DNA of 64,000 nt from MKUN01 sp964481425 (GCA_964481425.1 CAYZTM010000009.1:47873-111872); one strand, 5' to 3'. Numbered from the stretch's first letter, positions 51,330 through 61,074 are shown. Translations and numbers: made by a program. The notes: generated by a model not told the origin, from the sequence alone.

Positions 51330-53198
51330 CTATTTATGGGCGTACAGCTCTAAGCAGATATAGTCGATGAACATTTGCTTTTTGCCGACACTCCATATAT
51401 CGAGCATTATTTCATCACCTTCTTGTATATCTGAGGGCAATTTTACAAAAAATGACACGCGGCCCCATCTGTCAACTTCCTGCCGGTCTATCGTAATTTC
51501 CTTATTGGTATCAGCCGGGTCTAACAGACCAATCTTATTGTCAATTTTACACGGCATCCATAAAATATTGTCACCGTTTCGACGGACACTCAAAACCAAC
51601 AGATGCTTATCATACAAACCTGTGTAATCCTTAACCTTAAACATGCCGCTGCATTTAAGCCACCTGGCATTTTTAAACTCGCTACTGTGATATTTGTAGA
51701 GTATCGGCCGCGGCTGGTACTCTTCACCCGCAAGCATATGGTAGACATAACGGCTGTTTATAGTAGTATCTTTCTCATAATGAGGAGAGAGTGAATCGGA
51801 ATAGTATTGACAACCAAGTGTACGTTGTTTTACCATATCGCCAGAATGAGGTTGGAGAATACCGTTATCCATGCATACAAAATCGTTGTAATCCGGTTTC
51901 ATCCTGTATAACATTTCAAGGTTGTACATCATGTTCGAGTCTTCACTGCATAATATTCGCTTATCGGACTGCATACTGTAACAGATATTAACAGAAATAA
52001 AAAAAATGCACACGATACCCAAAATCCATTTGGTAATGCGGCCATGCACAGAGACATACTGAATAAACGCGGCCAAACTAATAGCCAGTAAAGGATATAA
52101 GTGGATCATGGGCCTGGAGCCTAATCCATTAATATAGTTGTAACAATACCATGAATAGATAACATATACATACAAGGGAAAAACAATCCAAATACACCAG
52201 GCCCAGCTTTTTATTGACTTATACAGGAACATCCCCGTCAAAGAAAAGATCATGACCAAAGAGTATGGCAACCAACCATTTCTGAAAGAAAAAAGTCCTT
52301 CGATAATATGTGGATGTAACCATTCGAATGACTGGCCGCCATAACTATAAAAGACAAAATGACCGGTTAACTCATGCCAATATAAAAGCTGAGGTATAAC
52401 GGGTATGAACAGAGCAAAACCAAATAGTAAAATGCCACGAATGTTGTGCCGAATCAGAATCATCTTAGCCTTTAAGGTCTCGATACTGTAGATATTGTAG
52501 AGAATAGGGATCAGGAGACAAATGATATCTGAGGGCCGGATAACTATTATCATACCGGCCACTAAGCCGGATAAAAGGAACAGATCATAGCGAGGCCTGT
52601 CGTGCAATCTGATGGTAAGATAAATGAGCAACGCGTAAAGGAAAAATAGGGGTATATGTGCCATACCCGATTGCGCGAGGGTGAACCAGAATAAGTTCGT
52701 ACCCAAAAAAAGGACGCAGACTGTGATGAGAGATATTGCCTCATTGTAATATCTCCTGAGTACCTTGTAAACGAACAGAAGGCCAAGCAATGCATAAACA
52801 ATTGACGAATATTTAATCAGTAAATTGTAAGTATCAGAGTACCCATTTGCCTGAAAACCTTTTGTCGTTTCATATATATGTGCCACCAAAAAGAAGGGTA
52901 GCTCCATAAATGCGACACCGTATGTATATTGATTTATCGCATACCCCTTAGACGAATGCACGCTTTCATTTTCTCTAAGTTGCATATTTGACTTTATTCC
53001 CTCAGGAATGCCTCTCCCTTCAGGTAAGTTGTTAATATGCTTGAAATCATGGTAGATGAAGCATGAGGGCAAGTAAATATAATACCCCATACTGTCTCCA
53101 TAAAAGACACCTCGATCTTTACCATACATCCCCCAAAAGAATACTGAAACGGTTATAGTGAGCAGCACCATTGCCCGCAATAAAATCTTTTTACCCAT
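51330..53198 (-). CDS. Polytopic membrane protein, GT-C glycosyltransferase-like
   Basis: A 622-residue protein with about 11 helices in the first 420 residues, then a soluble beta-rich domain (about 440-622). An acidic KDRGVFYGDSMGYYIYLPS in the first loop resembles the Asp-containing EL1 of GT-C enzymes (PMT/ArnT superfamily), and GSRPMIHLYPLLAISLAAF a later family segment. It may move a lipid-linked sugar to a periplasmic target. The start at 53198 is preferred over 53225. A stand-alone gene. Confidence 0.7.
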   Translation of the reverse strand: MGKKILLRAMVLLTITVSVFFWGMYGKDRGVFYGDSMGYYIYLPSCFIYHDFKHINNLPEGRGIPEGIKSNMQLRENESVHSSKGYAINQYTYGVAFMELPFFLVAHIYETTKGFQANGYSDTYNLLIKYSSIVYALLGLLFVYKVLRRYYNEAISLITVCVLFLGTNLFWFTLAQSGMAHIPLFFLYALLIYLTIRLHDRPRYDLFLLSGLVAGMIIVIRPSDIICLLIPILYNIYSIETLKAKMILIRHNIRGILLFGFALFIPVIPQLLYWHELTGHFVFYSYGGQSFEWLHPHIIEGLFSFRNGWLPYSLVMIFSLTGMFLYKSIKSWAWCIWIVFPLYVYVIYSWYCYNYINGLGSRPMIHLYPLLAISLAAFIQYVSVHGRITKWILGIVCIFFISVNICYSMQSDKRILCSEDSNMMYNLEMLYRMKPDYNDFVCMDNGILQPHSGDMVKQRTLGCQYYSDSLSPHYEKDTTINSRYVYHMLAGEEYQPRPILYKYHSSEFKNARWLKCSGMFKVKDYTGLYDKHLLVLSVRRNGDNILWMPCKIDNKIGLLDPADTNKEITIDRQEVDRWGRVSFFVKLPSDIQEGDEIMLDIWSVGKKQMFIDYICLELYAHK

Positions 53199-53290
53199 AT
53201 ATATTATCTTCGCCAAGGTCCGCATCTTTTGCAGACACAGACTGAATAAAAATACACATTAATGCTTGTATCCTGTGCAAGCTGTGCCGA

Positions 53291-53309
53291 CTACCTGCTC
53301 AAAGTAGTG
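53291..53309 (-). repeat. 19-bp partial duplicate of the tRNA-Leu anticodon arm
   Basis: CTACC-two bases-CTCAAAGTAGTG matches tRNA-Leu positions 53393-53411 at 17 of 19 bases. It sits about 45 bp beyond the 3' end of that tRNA, in the same orientation. It may be a leftover attachment site. Confidence 0.5.
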
Positions 53310-53310
53310 T

Positions 53311-53345
53311 CCAAATAAAAATGGACAAACTTATCGTCTGTCCAT
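53311..53345 (-). terminator. Terminator of tRNA-Leu
   Basis: ATGGACA (53321-53327) pairs with TGTCCAT (53339-53345); on the minus strand TTTTATTT follows. It lies just after the tRNA 3' end. Confidence 0.7.
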
Positions 53346-53351
53346 CCCGGG

Positions 53352-53436
53352 TGCGGCAGAGGAGATTCGAACTCCCACGCCCGTTACAGGCGCTACCACC
53401 TCAAAGTAGTGCGTCTACCAGTTTCGCCACCGCCGC
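53352..53436 (-). tRNA. tRNA-Leu(GAG)
   Basis: An 85-nt type II tRNA. Acceptor GCGGCGG/CTGCCGC, D-arm with AACTGGTAGACG, anticodon stem CTACT/GGTAG with loop TTGAGGT (GAG), long variable arm, T-loop TTCGAAT, discriminator A. CCA is not encoded. Confidence 0.93.
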
Positions 53437-53514
53437 ATTTTGAGGGAGTGCAAATATAAGTGAAAAATCAGGATAGCAAATAAGAGGGTCCGATAATATT
53501 TCTCCCGCACACGA

Positions 53515-54651
53515 CTATCGCCTGAGAATTATGCGAAAAGTGGTGCCTTTATCCAGCTCTGACTGCCTCACAAACAGTGAGCCATGGTGGTATTTTTCTA
53601 TGATGCGTTTGGAAAGTGACAGGCCAAGCCCCCAGCCTCGCTTTTTAGTAGTAAAGCCCGGGTTGAATATCTTTTTTACCTGGTGCTTAGGTATGCCCTT
53701 ACCTGTATCGCTGACATCGATGTACACGTGATGTGGCATATCGGTTACCCTTACTTCGATAGCGCCCTTGCCTCCCATGGCATCCAGCGCATTGCGAATA
53801 AGATTCTCGATCACCCAATCGAAGAGGGGCGCACTCATGTTGACGGGTATATCTTTTTTATTAGCCTGCAGTGAGATGGCCACCTTTTTCGGTGCACGCT
53901 TCTGCATATAATCTACCATATTCTCCAGCCGGTCTACAATGTTCTCTTCTACCAGCTGCGGGGCACTACCCACTTTACTGAACCTATCGGCCACAAGCTT
54001 CAAACGGTCAATATCCTTCTGCATTTCCGCAACAGGCTCAGCATTTACTTCATGTTCTTTAAGTAACTCCATCCATGCTTCTATGGAACTAAGTGGTGTA
54101 CCCAATTGGTGTGCTGTCTCTTTAGAGAGGCCCACCCATACCTGGTTTTGGATGGAACGATGTGCTGCACTAAGCGCTATAAGGACAACAAGCAGGAACA
54201 GCAATATGATAGTAAGCTGAACATAAGGGAAATAACGCAACTGTAGGAGCAGGTAGGATTCACCATAGTAAATATAGTTGGTGCCGGAGCCATACTCAGA
54301 GACTATAGGCGGGTGAAGTGATCGATATTCTTCCAGTTTGTTCTCCAGGAATTTGTTCACGTCCTTAACATTACGTGTATCTATATTCTTAGAGTCCTTT
54401 ATGTTGTTCTGCTCATCGGTGATGATGAAGGGAATCGTATTGTTCTCGCTGAGGATGCTGGTGGCCAGGGAAACGTCCTGGTTGGGCTGGGCATTGTTGA
54501 GCGTCTTGATGGCTTCCACTACCTGTTCCACTCTTCTCTTTTCCTCAATACTCAGTTTGCCCGCAAGCCTGTTGGTATAATATAGCGTTGCGATAACTAT
54601 ACCTAAGGCAACAACAATCAAATAGCTCTTCCAGTTAATATATTGACGCAT
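53515..54651 (-). CDS. Membrane sensor histidine kinase
   Basis: A 378-residue kinase: TM1 at about 9-26, a periplasmic sensor domain, TM2 at about 143-163, then HisKA with His181 in ETAHQLGTPLSSIEAW. The ATPase domain has N-box VIENLIRNALDAM, G1 DVSDTGKGIP and G2 RGWGLGLSLS. No response regulator gene is adjacent, so it is an orphan. Divergent from the small membrane gene at 54732. Confidence 0.92.
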   Translation of the reverse strand: MRQYINWKSYLIVVALGIVIATLYYTNRLAGKLSIEEKRRVEQVVEAIKTLNNAQPNQDVSLATSILSENNTIPFIITDEQNNIKDSKNIDTRNVKDVNKFLENKLEEYRSLHPPIVSEYGSGTNYIYYGESYLLLQLRYFPYVQLTIILLFLLVVLIALSAAHRSIQNQVWVGLSKETAHQLGTPLSSIEAWMELLKEHEVNAEPVAEMQKDIDRLKLVADRFSKVGSAPQLVEENIVDRLENMVDYMQKRAPKKVAISLQANKKDIPVNMSAPLFDWVIENLIRNALDAMGGKGAIEVRVTDMPHHVYIDVSDTGKGIPKHQVKKIFNPGFTTKKRGWGLGLSLSKRIIEKYHHGSLFVRQSELDKGTTFRIILRR

Positions 54652-54731
54652 ATTGTGAGAAACGAAATCAGGGTAAAAATATTATGATTTTGAGTGAATA
54701 TCTATTATTTTTGCCCCGGTAATTTTTCCTC

Positions 54732-54953
54732 ATGGACACGCAACAACACAACCAGGAAATACAAGAGATAGACAACCATGCCGATATAGAGCTTAGCAAA
54801 CCGTCTAAGTCGCGCTTTTTATTTCTTTTGAGCTTCTTCGGCTTTTTCATTTTTTGCTGGGCCGGCTGCTACAACCTTTGGGAGCACCGTTTCCAGAAGA
54901 ATGATGATGTAAAAGTGCCGGATAATACCTTGTACGAACCTAAGTACAAATAG
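54732..54953 (+). CDS. Small single-helix membrane protein
   Basis: A 73-residue protein with an acidic, Gln-rich N-terminus, a basic stretch (SKPSKSR), one helix (FLFLLSFFGFFIFCWAGCY) and a short outer tail. It lies 20 bp before a GT2 gene and is probably cotranscribed. TATTTTTG at 54706-54713 fits a -7 box but has no good -33 element. No family recognised. Confidence 0.65.
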   Translation: MDTQQHNQEIQEIDNHADIELSKPSKSRFLFLLSFFGFFIFCWAGCYNLWEHRFQKNDDVKVPDNTLYEPKYK

Positions 54954-54973
54954 TTACCGGCTTGCGCTAAGCA

Positions 54974-56020
54974 ATGATCGAATGCCTGCAAGATACCGCT
55001 GTTGTCATTTTAAGCTATAATGGTAAAAAATGGCATGAGCAGTTTTTGCCACTCATCGTTTCGGAAGCTTCTGCAGGGTATGATGTGGTGGTGGTTGACA
55101 ATGCGTCGACCGACGACACCTACCAATATATACTTGATAATTATCCCACAGTAAAAACAGTACAGATACCCATTAACAGGGGTTTTGCCTATGGCTATGC
55201 CGAAGGGCTAAAGCAGATAAAGGCGAAATATTACGTATTACTCAGCTCAGATTTTGAAGTGACGGAAGGGTGGTTCCAGCCGCTGCACCATGCTATGGAA
55301 GCAGACGAACGACTGGCGGCCTGCCAGCCCAAGATACGCTACTGGCGAGAGCGTGAGTACTTTGAATATGCCGGGGCCGGTGGCGGCTTCAAAGACAAGC
55401 TGGGCTATATGTTTTGCCGCGGCCGTATTTTCAATACACTCGAGAAAGACGAAGGCCAATATAATGACAGCATAGAGGTGTTCTGGGCCTCGGGCGGCTG
55501 CTTCGTGGTGCGCGCCGACCTATACCATGCAATAGGTGGCCTTGACCCGGAGCTATACGCACACATGGAGGAGATAGACCTATGCTGGAGGCTAAAAAAT
55601 GCGGGCTATAAGATAGGCTATGTAGGCTCATCGACGGTGTACCATGTAGGTGGCAGCGTAATCAGTTACGGCAGCCCACAGAAACTATATTATAACTTCC
55701 GTAACAGCCTGATACTGTTGCTGAAGAATGAGCGAGCCAGCACATTGCTGTGGCTCTTCCCGGTACGGCTGGTGCTGGATGGTATTGCCGGGCTGCAGGC
55801 CTTGCTGAAAGGTAAATGGATAGAAACCAAAACCATAATTAAAGCACATTTTCATTTTTATGGTAAGCTGGGGATGTGGCTTAGCCGCCGGCGTGAGAAT
55901 AAAAAACGTATCACCAGACGCAACGAGGTGGGTATCTACAAGCGCAGTATTGTGTGGGACTATTTTGCCGGAGGTAAGAAAACCTTTCCTCAATTAGAAT
56001 GGGGAACAAAGAAATTATAA
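54974..56020 (+). CDS. Glycosyltransferase family 2, rhamnosyltransferase-like
   Basis: A 348-residue GT-A enzyme. AVVILSYNGKKWHEQFLP and VVVDNASTDDTYQY form the nucleotide site, LLSSDFEVTEGW the DXD-like position, and GGLDPELYAHMEEIDLCWRL the catalytic ED region. C-terminal hydrophobic helices (about 255-275) suggest membrane contact. The acceptor is unknown; it lies far from the exopolysaccharide locus and may act on lipopolysaccharide or another glycan. Confidence 0.9.
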   Translation: MIECLQDTAVVILSYNGKKWHEQFLPLIVSEASAGYDVVVVDNASTDDTYQYILDNYPTVKTVQIPINRGFAYGYAEGLKQIKAKYYVLLSSDFEVTEGWFQPLHHAMEADERLAACQPKIRYWREREYFEYAGAGGGFKDKLGYMFCRGRIFNTLEKDEGQYNDSIEVFWASGGCFVVRADLYHAIGGLDPELYAHMEEIDLCWRLKNAGYKIGYVGSSTVYHVGGSVISYGSPQKLYYNFRNSLILLLKNERASTLLWLFPVRLVLDGIAGLQALLKGKWIETKTIIKAHFHFYGKLGMWLSRRRENKKRITRRNEVGIYKRSIVWDYFAGGKKTFPQLEWGTKKL

Positions 56021-56131
56021 ACGGATTGCCTTATTATTAGCAATCTCATACTAAAATCTCACACTAAGATACCTTAACTTTTTCAGCAGTACATATTCCT
56101 TACCTGGTTAACGGAGAGAAATACTCACGAA

Positions 56132-56139
56132 TAGCTTTG
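56132..56139 (+). promoter_or_regulatory. Candidate -7 box of the ELWxxDGT-repeat gene
   Basis: TAGCTTTG fits TAnnTTTG exactly and would give a leader of about 28 nt. No clear TTG at -33. Confidence 0.4.
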
Positions 56140-56173
56140 ACTTTACGTCTTAGTCTACATAAGACATCCAATT

Positions 56174-57814
56174 ATGAAAAGACTTTCAGCATTCACCGCA
56201 GCTGTACTTTTTCCATTCATTATTTATTCTCAGGTACCTCAACTCATTGCCAATATAACTGCGGGCAATGGTAATACCCAGTTCGGTCAGCACATTGTAT
56301 ATAATCACCAACTGATATTTGAGGTGTCACCCGGCCAACTATGGATAACGGACGGGAGCATGGGTGGCACTCAATTAATAAAAGCTTTCCCCGATTATAC
56401 TGAACCCAGGGAATTTGTAACCTGCAATGGAAAAGTTTACTTTGTTGGAGATGACAGTGTGCATGGGAAAGAGTTGTGGGTAACTGATGGTACCACAAAC
56501 GGAACTCAAATGATAAAGGACATTTACCCGGGTCAATATGGCAGTATATATGGTAATCTCGCTGTTATGAACAACAACATATATTTTGCGGCAGACGACA
56601 GTACACACGGTACAGAATTATGGGTAAGCGACGGCAGCGCAGCAGGAACACATATTATAAAAGACGTGAACCCTACGGGGTCTGCCAATGGGGTGGGTGA
56701 CAATATAACTGTAATAGCAAACAAGATAATTTTTCCAGGCAATGACGGGCAACATGGTATGGAGCCCTGGTCAAGTGACGGCACTGCAGGCGGAACACAA
56801 ATGCTAGCAGATCTTGATTCCCAAACAGGAGACACTTCCCTGATAAACGGTTTTGCAACAGCAGGAAATAAAGCATACTTTTCAGAACGCATGAACATTT
56901 CTGCCAACCATCCCCCCTATGTGAAGTTATGCGTAAGTGATGGGAGTCCGGGAGGCACCCATGCCCTGGTTACTAATACGGAAAATACAGATAACGAGAT
57001 AGTTGACCTGAATGGGGTTGCATATTTCAACGCAGTAAGCTATAATGCCAATTTTATCCCAACCCATCGTGCGATCTGGTACTCAGACGGAACAATGAGC
57101 GGAACACAAGTACTTAAGGACAGTATACAGGCTAATGACCTGACTGTTTTCAACAATAAACTATATTTCGGTAGTGAAGGGAATCACACGCCTGCAAGCT
57201 ACGCGAACGAACTATGGACCAGCGACGGGACCTATCCCGGCACGGTAAGCATGAAAGAATTCTCAAGCCCGCAAATAGTGAACAACTGTAAAATACCGGG
57301 CAATTTTGTGAGTGCACATAATAGGCTTTTCTTCAAGGCATGGGACAGCACCAGCGGGCATATAAACTTATGGCTAAGTGATGGCACTACAAACGGCACC
57401 TATTATGTAAACTATCCCGGCGCAAGCTGTTCCAACTTCAATCTTTGTTCTGAAATACCTGCTATAATGGCTGTAGTAGACTCCAACATTTTTTTCAGCA
57501 TGGAATATGATACTGTAAATACAGGTTTTGAACTGTATAAAATACCTGTAACCGTTGGGATACCGACAGTCAACAAACCCGATAACGACGTAGAGGTGTA
57601 TCCCAACCCTGTGAAACACCAACTTACAGTGTCGAGAGAACAAGGTATCGCTGCGATAAGGGTATTAAATACCCAGGGACAGGTAATCATAACAAAAAAG
57701 CAGCAAACCTGTAAAGTACAGGTAGATATAGGTGCACTAAACAGCGGGCTATACTTTGTAGAGGTAATAGATGCGGATGGCAGACAAGTACTGCGAAGGT
57801 TTATAAAAGAATAG
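56174..57814 (+). CDS. Secreted ELWxxDGTxxGT-repeat protein with T9SS sorting tail
   Basis: A 546-residue protein. After the signal peptide it has about eight repeats of the form ELWVTDGTTNGTQMIKDIYP and variants (LWITDGSMGGTQLIK, PWSSDGTAGGTQML, IWYSDGTMSGTQVL), each followed by a strand pair. This suggests a beta-propeller-like fold. The end is a T9SS type A domain (VEVYPNPVKHQLTVSR). Likely cell-surface; ligand unknown. Confidence 0.87.
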   Translation: MKRLSAFTAAVLFPFIIYSQVPQLIANITAGNGNTQFGQHIVYNHQLIFEVSPGQLWITDGSMGGTQLIKAFPDYTEPREFVTCNGKVYFVGDDSVHGKELWVTDGTTNGTQMIKDIYPGQYGSIYGNLAVMNNNIYFAADDSTHGTELWVSDGSAAGTHIIKDVNPTGSANGVGDNITVIANKIIFPGNDGQHGMEPWSSDGTAGGTQMLADLDSQTGDTSLINGFATAGNKAYFSERMNISANHPPYVKLCVSDGSPGGTHALVTNTENTDNEIVDLNGVAYFNAVSYNANFIPTHRAIWYSDGTMSGTQVLKDSIQANDLTVFNNKLYFGSEGNHTPASYANELWTSDGTYPGTVSMKEFSSPQIVNNCKIPGNFVSAHNRLFFKAWDSTSGHINLWLSDGTTNGTYYVNYPGASCSNFNLCSEIPAIMAVVDSNIFFSMEYDTVNTGFELYKIPVTVGIPTVNKPDNDVEVYPNPVKHQLTVSREQGIAAIRVLNTQGQVIITKKQQTCKVQVDIGALNSGLYFVEVIDADGRQVLRRFIKE

Positions 57815-58052
57815 TGTCTCTGGTGACCAATAGCTAACTGTACAACAAACAGGCGTCTACGTCTATAAGATACAGGAATAATGTCTATGAAGAGATTCAA
57901 TCTAAAGTTCCCAAACGACCCGGTATGATAGCTGCTTCTTATATCATTCACCGACAATTCACCCACATTTACCGATAATCATGTCTTTTTAGCCTAATAT
58001 GCTTCCCCACGGAAGGTGGGGCTGTATACCTTTACAGAAAATTACAGAGAAC

Positions 58053-58829
58053 ATGAACAGAAGAGATCATTTCGGACAGGATGAACGAATATACAGGCAG
58101 CGAGAGCGAATGTACAGGCGCAGGCGGCATGCCAACCGTGGCGACAAGGTGGTATTCGGCCTCATCATTGCCGTACTGGGGCTGGTATTTATGTTCCGCA
58201 CGCTGGGGATGTTCCCTTTCAGCCTGGCCCTTACCTGGCCCATGGTACTGATCGTAATAGGTATGATACTGGCGGTAAAACACCGCTTTCACGGGCATGC
58301 ATGGTGGATACTGACCCTTATAGGCGTAGCCAACCTGACACCGGTGTTTACCATCAACGGGGTGCCCTCTACCCACTTGGTGTGGCCGGCGGCGATCATC
58401 CTGTTTGGACTGGCCATCATGCTGAAGGGCAGTAAAAAAAAAGCACATTGGATGGATGGAGACATGAACACTGTAACCAATACAGACAGCATGCTTAACG
58501 TAGATGTAACCTTCGGCGGGAGAAAGGAGATCGTAACTTCGAAAGACTTTAAGGGGGGTACCATAAGCACCACCTTTGGCGGATGCGAGGTAAACCTGAT
58601 GCAGGCCGACAGCACGGAACAGAATATAGTGCTGGAACTGAAAGTATCGTTCGGAGGGGTGGAACTGATCGTACCCTCGAACTGGGACATACAGAACGAT
58701 ATCAACCCGGCTTTTGGCAGTGTGGAAGATCATCGCAGTTTCCGCACGGCAAGCACAGAACAGGAAAAGAAGACACTGGTGCTGAAAGGTAATTGCTCCT
58801 TCGGCAGCATAGAGATCAAATCTTATTAA
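58053..58829 (+). CDS. LiaF/YvqF-like membrane protein
   Basis: A 258-residue protein: a basic N-terminus, four short helices with LTWPMVLIVIGMILAV and HLVWPAAIILFGLAIML (LiaF-TM type), then a soluble beta-helical C-domain (FGGCEVNLMQADS, SFGGVELIVPSNWDI) of the LiaF family. LiaF restrains a partner kinase in cell-envelope stress in Firmicutes; here a LytS/LytTR pair follows two genes later. The start at 58053 removes an unsupported upstream extension. A hairpin CCCCAC/GTGGGG (58005-58021) lies in the leader. Confidence 0.87.
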   Translation: MNRRDHFGQDERIYRQRERMYRRRRHANRGDKVVFGLIIAVLGLVFMFRTLGMFPFSLALTWPMVLIVIGMILAVKHRFHGHAWWILTLIGVANLTPVFTINGVPSTHLVWPAAIILFGLAIMLKGSKKKAHWMDGDMNTVTNTDSMLNVDVTFGGRKEIVTSKDFKGGTISTTFGGCEVNLMQADSTEQNIVLELKVSFGGVELIVPSNWDIQNDINPAFGSVEDHRSFRTASTEQEKKTLVLKGNCSFGSIEIKSY

Positions 58830-58880
58830 ATACCGGGCCTTGCTCCGGCAGGAGGGGCAGGGCCCTAAATATATAGCCCG

Positions 58881-59213
58881 ATGAAAGTATTTATAGCAGA
58901 GATACCCATGAAAACTTTTTTAGCCCATACCATCTATAGCATTGTTTGCGAAGGAACAGAGAGCGGACAGTACGAGGAGCAATGGAGACTGGTATTTGCA
59001 GGCTGCGAGGCGGAAGCACTGGAAGAAGCACGCAGAATGGCAAATGACGAAGCCTGTACCTTTGTGGACAGGCACGGGCGCAGGATAGAATGGAGGCTGG
59101 TAGCCGTGAAAGATATACAGGCCGTATCGCTGGAGCACGGGTCGCTGCTTTATTCATCGGTGAAGGAAGCGCAACCTGTAGTGGCCCCCATGTGGGCAGA
59201 GGAATTGTCCTAA
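58881..59213 (+). CDS. DUF4288 family protein
   Basis: A 110-residue cytoplasmic protein. QYEEQWRLVFAGCEAEALEE and RIEWRLVAVKDIQAVSLEHG match DUF4288, a small family of unknown function. The ATG at 58908 is an alternative start. It lies between the LiaF-like and LytS-like genes on the same strand and may be part of that operon. Confidence 0.75.
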   Translation: MKVFIAEIPMKTFLAHTIYSIVCEGTESGQYEEQWRLVFAGCEAEALEEARRMANDEACTFVDRHGRRIEWRLVAVKDIQAVSLEHGSLLYSSVKEAQPVVAPMWAEELS

Positions 59214-59226
59214 AGCATCAATAAGA

Positions 59227-60258
59227 TTGTCATCTACCAACAAACATATACGCAGGGTATTGCCCGTGATAGGCACAATAGTACTTGTGAAGTATATCTA
59301 TATACTGCATTATCTCTGCAATCTTAACTGGACCATATCCCTTACCGACGGCAGCTTCAGTGCGGCAGTACTTATGCTTGCCATATGGGGCTCGATACTT
59401 ATCATATATGCCTACCCTACCAAGGTAGGCCTTAGCCTATATGCTCTGCTGATAGCCAGCGGGTTTAGCCTGCTGTGTGTACTTGCTGAGCTGCAAATAC
59501 TTGGATGGTGGCTTGCCGATGAGCCTCACTACACAGAATGGCTGCGTGATACGCTTGCTGTGCGCTTTATGATAACCTGGCTGGTATGTGCATGGCTGGC
59601 CACCTATACGGCACTACGCAGGAAGGTAGTGACGCTGGAAAAAAGGATACAGCAACAAGCGGGCGCATCGGCACTGCTGCGCGATGCAGAACTCTTCAAA
59701 CTAAGACAGCAGTTGCAACCTCACTTCCTGTATAACAGCCTGAACTCGATAAGCGCCCTGATCATGATACAGCCGGAGAAAGCACAGGAAATGATAGGAC
59801 GTCTATCAGACTTTCTGCGCAGCTCGGTGAAGCGCGAAGCGCAGGATAGTATACCCATTGAGGAAGAATTACTTTACATAGAGTCGTACCTGGCCATCGA
59901 GGCAGTACGCTTCGGGGACCGGCTAACGGTAAACTTCGAAAAAGAATATACCGATGATGCAAGGATACCACCCTTCCTGCTGCAGCCGGTGCTGGAGAAC
60001 GCAATAAAATTCGGGCTGTACGGGAACACAGGGGAAGTAAGCATTGGCATACAGATAAAACTAAGCGATAGCATCTTGTATGTTACCATAAATAACCCCT
60101 ACGATCCACAAAGCAACCCGCCCAGAGGAACGGGCTTCGGGCTGGAGGGCATCAAACGCAGGCTGGAACTGCTATATGCCCGCACCGACCTGCTGGAGAC
60201 CAGGAAAGACGAAACCATTTTCACTACCATAATAAAAATACCACAGGCACATGTATAA
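59227..60258 (+). CDS. LytS/YehU-type sensor histidine kinase
   Basis: A 343-residue kinase with four helices (about 10-135), a short coiled coil and a His_kinase domain: phosphoacceptor in QLQPHFLYNSLNSISAL, N-box VLENAIKFGLYG, and GTGFGLEGIKRRLELLYA. A TTG at 59227 is the only sensible start, 13 bp after the DUF4288 stop. It overlaps its response regulator by 8 bp, so the two are coupled. Confidence 0.9.
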   Translation: MSSTNKHIRRVLPVIGTIVLVKYIYILHYLCNLNWTISLTDGSFSAAVLMLAIWGSILIIYAYPTKVGLSLYALLIASGFSLLCVLAELQILGWWLADEPHYTEWLRDTLAVRFMITWLVCAWLATYTALRRKVVTLEKRIQQQAGASALLRDAELFKLRQQLQPHFLYNSLNSISALIMIQPEKAQEMIGRLSDFLRSSVKREAQDSIPIEEELLYIESYLAIEAVRFGDRLTVNFEKEYTDDARIPPFLLQPVLENAIKFGLYGNTGEVSIGIQIKLSDSILYVTINNPYDPQSNPPRGTGFGLEGIKRRLELLYARTDLLETRKDETIFTTIIKIPQAHV

Positions 60259-60988
60259 GGCTATACTGATAGATGACGAACCGCTGGCAAGGCAACTGGT
60301 TCGTGCCTTCCTGAAAGGCTATGAACAGGTAGAGGTGCTGGCAGAATGCAGCGATGGCTTTGAAGGATTCAAAGCCATACAAGACCACCAACCGGACCTG
60401 ATATTCCTTGACATACAAATGCCAAAACTAAATGGCTTCGAAATGTTAGAACTGCTGGACAGCCCGCCATCAGTGATCTTCACAACCGCTTTTGACGAAT
60501 ATGCCATGAAAGCCTTTGAGGCCAATGCTATCGACTACCTGCTGAAGCCGATAACCAAAGAACGATTTGACAAAGCCATGCAAAAATGGCTGGCACAGGC
60601 TGCCAGCAACGAACAACCTAAAGTGGAGGCCCTGTTACAAAACAACATATACGACGGCTACCAGCACCGTATAGTAGTGAAGGACAACGGCCTGATACGC
60701 ATCATCCCGGAACAGGATATACACTATATAGAGGCCAATGACGACTACATAAAAATAGTGACGCAGAACGGCAGCTACCTGAAGAAAAGTACCCTGAGCC
60801 ATGTAGAACAAAGCCTGGACCCGCAACAGTTCGTCCGCGTGCACCGCTCGTACCTGGTGCCGGTGAGCCAGCTACTGCGTATAGAACCTTATGAAAAAGA
60901 AAGCCACATAGCCCTGCTGCAATGTGGCGCGAAGGTGACGGTAAGCAAAAGCGGCATGGCGAAGCTAAAGAGCCTCCTGGGCTGGTAA
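60251..60988 (+). CDS. LytTR response regulator
   Basis: A 245-residue regulator. The receiver domain has ILIDDEP at the N-terminus, phosphoacceptor Asp54 in LIFLDIQMPKLNG, and Lys in YLLKPI. The LytTR DNA-binding domain (about 145-243) contains DIHYIEANDDYIKIVTQNG and FVRVHRSYLVPV. It pairs with the preceding LytS-like kinase; the LiaF-like gene upstream is a likely target. Confidence 0.93.
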   Translation: MYKAILIDDEPLARQLVRAFLKGYEQVEVLAECSDGFEGFKAIQDHQPDLIFLDIQMPKLNGFEMLELLDSPPSVIFTTAFDEYAMKAFEANAIDYLLKPITKERFDKAMQKWLAQAASNEQPKVEALLQNNIYDGYQHRIVVKDNGLIRIIPEQDIHYIEANDDYIKIVTQNGSYLKKSTLSHVEQSLDPQQFVRVHRSYLVPVSQLLRIEPYEKESHIALLQCGAKVTVSKSGMAKLKSLLGW

Positions 60989-61013
60989 AACATATCCTAA
61001 AAAATGTTAGCAA

Positions 61014-61044
61014 AATGGGGCACATCTTACAGATGTGCCCCATT
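61014..61044. terminator. Stem-loop between convergent genes
   Basis: AATGGGGCACATC (61014-61026) and GATGTGCCCCATT (61032-61044) pair perfectly over 13 bp around TTACA. Short T runs follow on the minus strand only at a distance, so it serves best for the leftward gene. Confidence 0.75.
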
Positions 61045-61074
61045 GCATATTATCTATCCTTGTCTTGTAATGTT

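Noticed and set aside
58032..58733. Long minus-strand open frame opposite the LiaF-like gene
   Set aside because: The plus strand encodes a clear LiaF-type protein; the antisense frame is His/Tyr-rich without motifs and reflects codon bias.
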